Assembly: GCA_001871755.1 (NCBI GenBank)
Contig: MNXL01000346.1
Span: 1-6,605, forward strand
Origin: Anaerolineae bacterium CG2_30_64_16
GTDB taxonomy: Bacteria; Chloroflexota; Anaerolineae; CG2-30-64-16
Direction of reading: 5' to 3'
DNA: 6,605 nt
Below, one piece after another: positions 5,562 through 6,605 of this stretch. Within the stretch, counting starts at the first letter, position 1; each line of letters opens with the position of its first letter. Both the position numbers and the translations under genes were made by a program. The notes below the pieces were generated by a model that had not been told where the DNA came from, made no database searches, and saw only the letters and a program-made list of their open reading frames with translations.

Positions 5562-6328
5562 TATGTAACGGCATCGGTGTGAGCGGTAATAAACCGGTAC
5601 GTGGTATCCGCCACGAACTCCCACTGGGTGTCGACGGTGATAGCATGGCCAGAACGTTCTATGGTCACGAGCTGCTTGTCCCCCGCGCCAGCCCGTTCGT
5701 AGGTGAGACGGGCGCTGTCTGGATGAATCGAGCGGTCTCCCGTACTGTGCAGCACCAGCAGCGGACACGTGACCTGCGGCAGCAGCCGGCGAACCTGCAT
5801 GAGCAGCTTAAGCAGTTCGTGGGCGGCGAAGACGGGGGTCTCTGCGTAGCACCAAAGCCGCAGATCGGCCTGCGGATCCACCAAGTCGCTCTCGCTCGAT
5901 ACCGGTCGGACGGGCAGCAGGTACTTCATGAGCGGCGACAGGTAGATCTTGCGATCGGCGGTCCACAGGGCCGGCGCATAGGCGATTGCGCCGGCCAGCT
6001 CAGGATGACGCGCGGCCAGGCGCAAGGTCAGCACCGCGCCCATCGAGAGACCACCGACGAACACGGTCCGGCAGTGCGATTGCAACTCCGCCAGTGCATG
6101 CGCCGCGTGCGCGGTCCAATCGGTCCATTTGCAGCGATTCATGTCCGCCGGCGACGTGCCGTGCCCAGGCAGCAGCGGACCTGAGACGGTCAGGCCGCGG
6201 GCGTGGAGATAGTCACCGACCAAACGCATTTCGGGCGGCGCGCCGGTGAAGCCATGGATCAGCAGCACGCCCGTGGGGCCGCCGTCCAGGAAAAAGGGTG
6301 AGGGATCGAGATGTGTGTGTTGGGTCAT
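5561..6328 (-). CDS. Alpha/beta hydrolase, carboxylesterase / monoacylglycerol-lipase-like
   Basis: A 255-residue cytoplasmic serine hydrolase with no signal peptide. The oxyanion-hole motif is LIHGFTGAP (23-31), followed by GPLLPGHG (50-57). The nucleophile is Ser95 in GLSMG (93-97). The acid is Asp198 in LHSTGDRSIH, and the catalytic His228 is in RSGHAITVD. The order, spacing and length fit the small carboxylesterases of the Est30 type and monoacylglycerol-lipase-like proteins, which cleave short-chain or glycerol esters. The natural substrate is not known. The ATG at 6328 has only a weak ribosome site (TTGAG 2 bases upstream), but the family-typical N-terminus fits it and a promoter lies about 55 bases upstream. 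It appears to be a separate unit: own promoter upstream and a strong hairpin on its stop codon. Confidence 0.9.
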   Translation of the reverse strand: MTQHTHLDPSPFFLDGGPTGVLLIHGFTGAPPEMRLVGDYLHARGLTVSGPLLPGHGTSPADMNRCKWTDWTAHAAHALAELQSHCRTVFVGGLSMGAVLTLRLAARHPELAGAIAYAPALWTADRKIYLSPLMKYLLPVRPVSSESDLVDPQADLRLWCYAETPVFAAHELLKLLMQVRRLLPQVTCPLLVLHSTGDRSIHPDSARLTYERAGAGDKQLVTIERSGHAITVDTQWEFVADTTYRFITAHTDAVT

Positions 6329-6383
6329 GGCTCAACTATCAGGTGAGAAAGCACTCGGGCGCCGACGAAACCAGACAGTGAGC

Positions 6384-6392
6384 ATTCTAGCA
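6384..6392 (-). promoter_or_regulatory. Predicted extended -10 promoter of the hydrolase gene
   Basis: On the minus strand TGCTAGAAT gives a TG-N-TAGAAT extended -10 (5 of 6 matches to TATAAT). No convincing -35 is present at 16-18 bases; that stretch is a run of C. Transcription would start near 6377, leaving a leader of about 49 bases. The GTGCTA core is shared with the promoter at 2992-3020. Confidence 0.5.
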
Positions 6393-6437
6393 CATTTCAG
6401 CGCGGGGGGAAAGTCATGCGCGATGAGCGGGTGCGGT

Positions 6438-6605
6438 TCAGGGTTTTGCAGTGGAGGCGTTTGGATCACGAAGTCGCGAACCGTCACGAAGTGCACGAAG
6501 CACGAAGCCGCGAAAGTTCGACGCCAATGTGCCAATCAACGCGTCGTAATAGCCTTCGCCATGCGAGACTCCCGCCTGCCACGCAGATCGACACACTACG
6601 GAGGC
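6438..6605 (-). other. Open frame entering from the window edge, possible 3' end of a gene
   Basis: From the window edge a frame without a visible start stays open for 55 codons to TGA at 6440-6438. Its first half contains AWQAGVSHGEGYYDALIG, which looks protein-like. Its second half is encoded by the CACGAAG repeat cluster and gives low-complexity Arg/Leu residues. The GEGYYD piece faintly recalls the GxGYYD motif of 5-formyltetrahydrofolate cyclo-ligases, but the expected C-terminal part of that family is absent. It may be a gene end overrun by repeats, or chance. A second frame is also open here for part of the way, which lowers confidence. Confidence 0.22.
6467..6514. repeat. Cluster of short CACGAAG / CGCGAA repeats
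   Basis: CACGAAG occurs at 6467, 6485, 6494 and 6501, and the related CGCGAA at 6475 and 6509: six units in 48 bases with irregular spacing of 7-10 bases. The cluster lies between the window edge and the hydrolase promoter, in sequence with no convincing gene. Similar CTTCGTG-type clusters occur, to my memory, between genes in several bacterial phyla. Confidence 0.55.

Noticed and set aside
6332..6535. 67-codon minus-strand frame upstream of the hydrolase
   Set aside because: TTG start with no ribosome site; part of it is encoded by the CACGAAG repeats, and it spans the predicted promoter.

Overview
The window is about 60% GC by eye, and every gene I can support lies on the minus strand, so transcription runs from high to low coordinates. 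A secreted protein with two LysM domains, a Thr/Pro-rich linker and a Gmad2-like domain, together with extended -10 promoters (GTGCTA core), points to a Chloroflexota bacterium, probably Anaerolineae-like. This is inference from composition and gene style, not from a marker gene.

In transcription order: 6605-6329 is mostly non-coding, with a cluster of CACGAAG repeats and an extended -10 promoter. An alpha/beta hydrolase (6328-5561) follows, closed by a strong 17-bp hairpin that starts on its stop codon. Next come the LysM-Gmad2 protein (5394-4210, GTG start), a PfkB-family sugar kinase (4039-3116), and a class IV aminotransferase of the D-alanine-transaminase type (2942-2091) with its own promoter. 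Downstream are an O-antigen ligase/polymerase (2011-482), the C-terminal remnant of a second, diverged ligase fused in frame just after the first ligase's stop (481-119), and the first 38 codons of a Wzz-type chain-length determinant (116-1).

The low-coordinate end is therefore the edge of a surface-polysaccharide locus: a ligase/polymerase joins or extends polysaccharide at the membrane, and a Wzz protein sets chain length. The other genes (hydrolase, LysM envelope protein, kinase, aminotransferase) have no obvious shared pathway with it, though the LysM protein is also envelope-directed.

The most unusual feature is non-coding. Three successive gaps, after the hydrolase, after the LysM gene and after the kinase, each hold a pair of inverted 15-16 bp repeats of one design: AGACCC-GAA-GGGTTT, AGACCC-TGC-GGGTTT and AGCCTT-(A/G)CG-AAGGTTT. 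Each arm can also fold on itself. The central bases differ between pairs but match within a pair, except for one base in the third. The second item of interest is the ligase duplication remnant. No tRNA, rRNA, CRISPR array, transposase or phage gene was seen.
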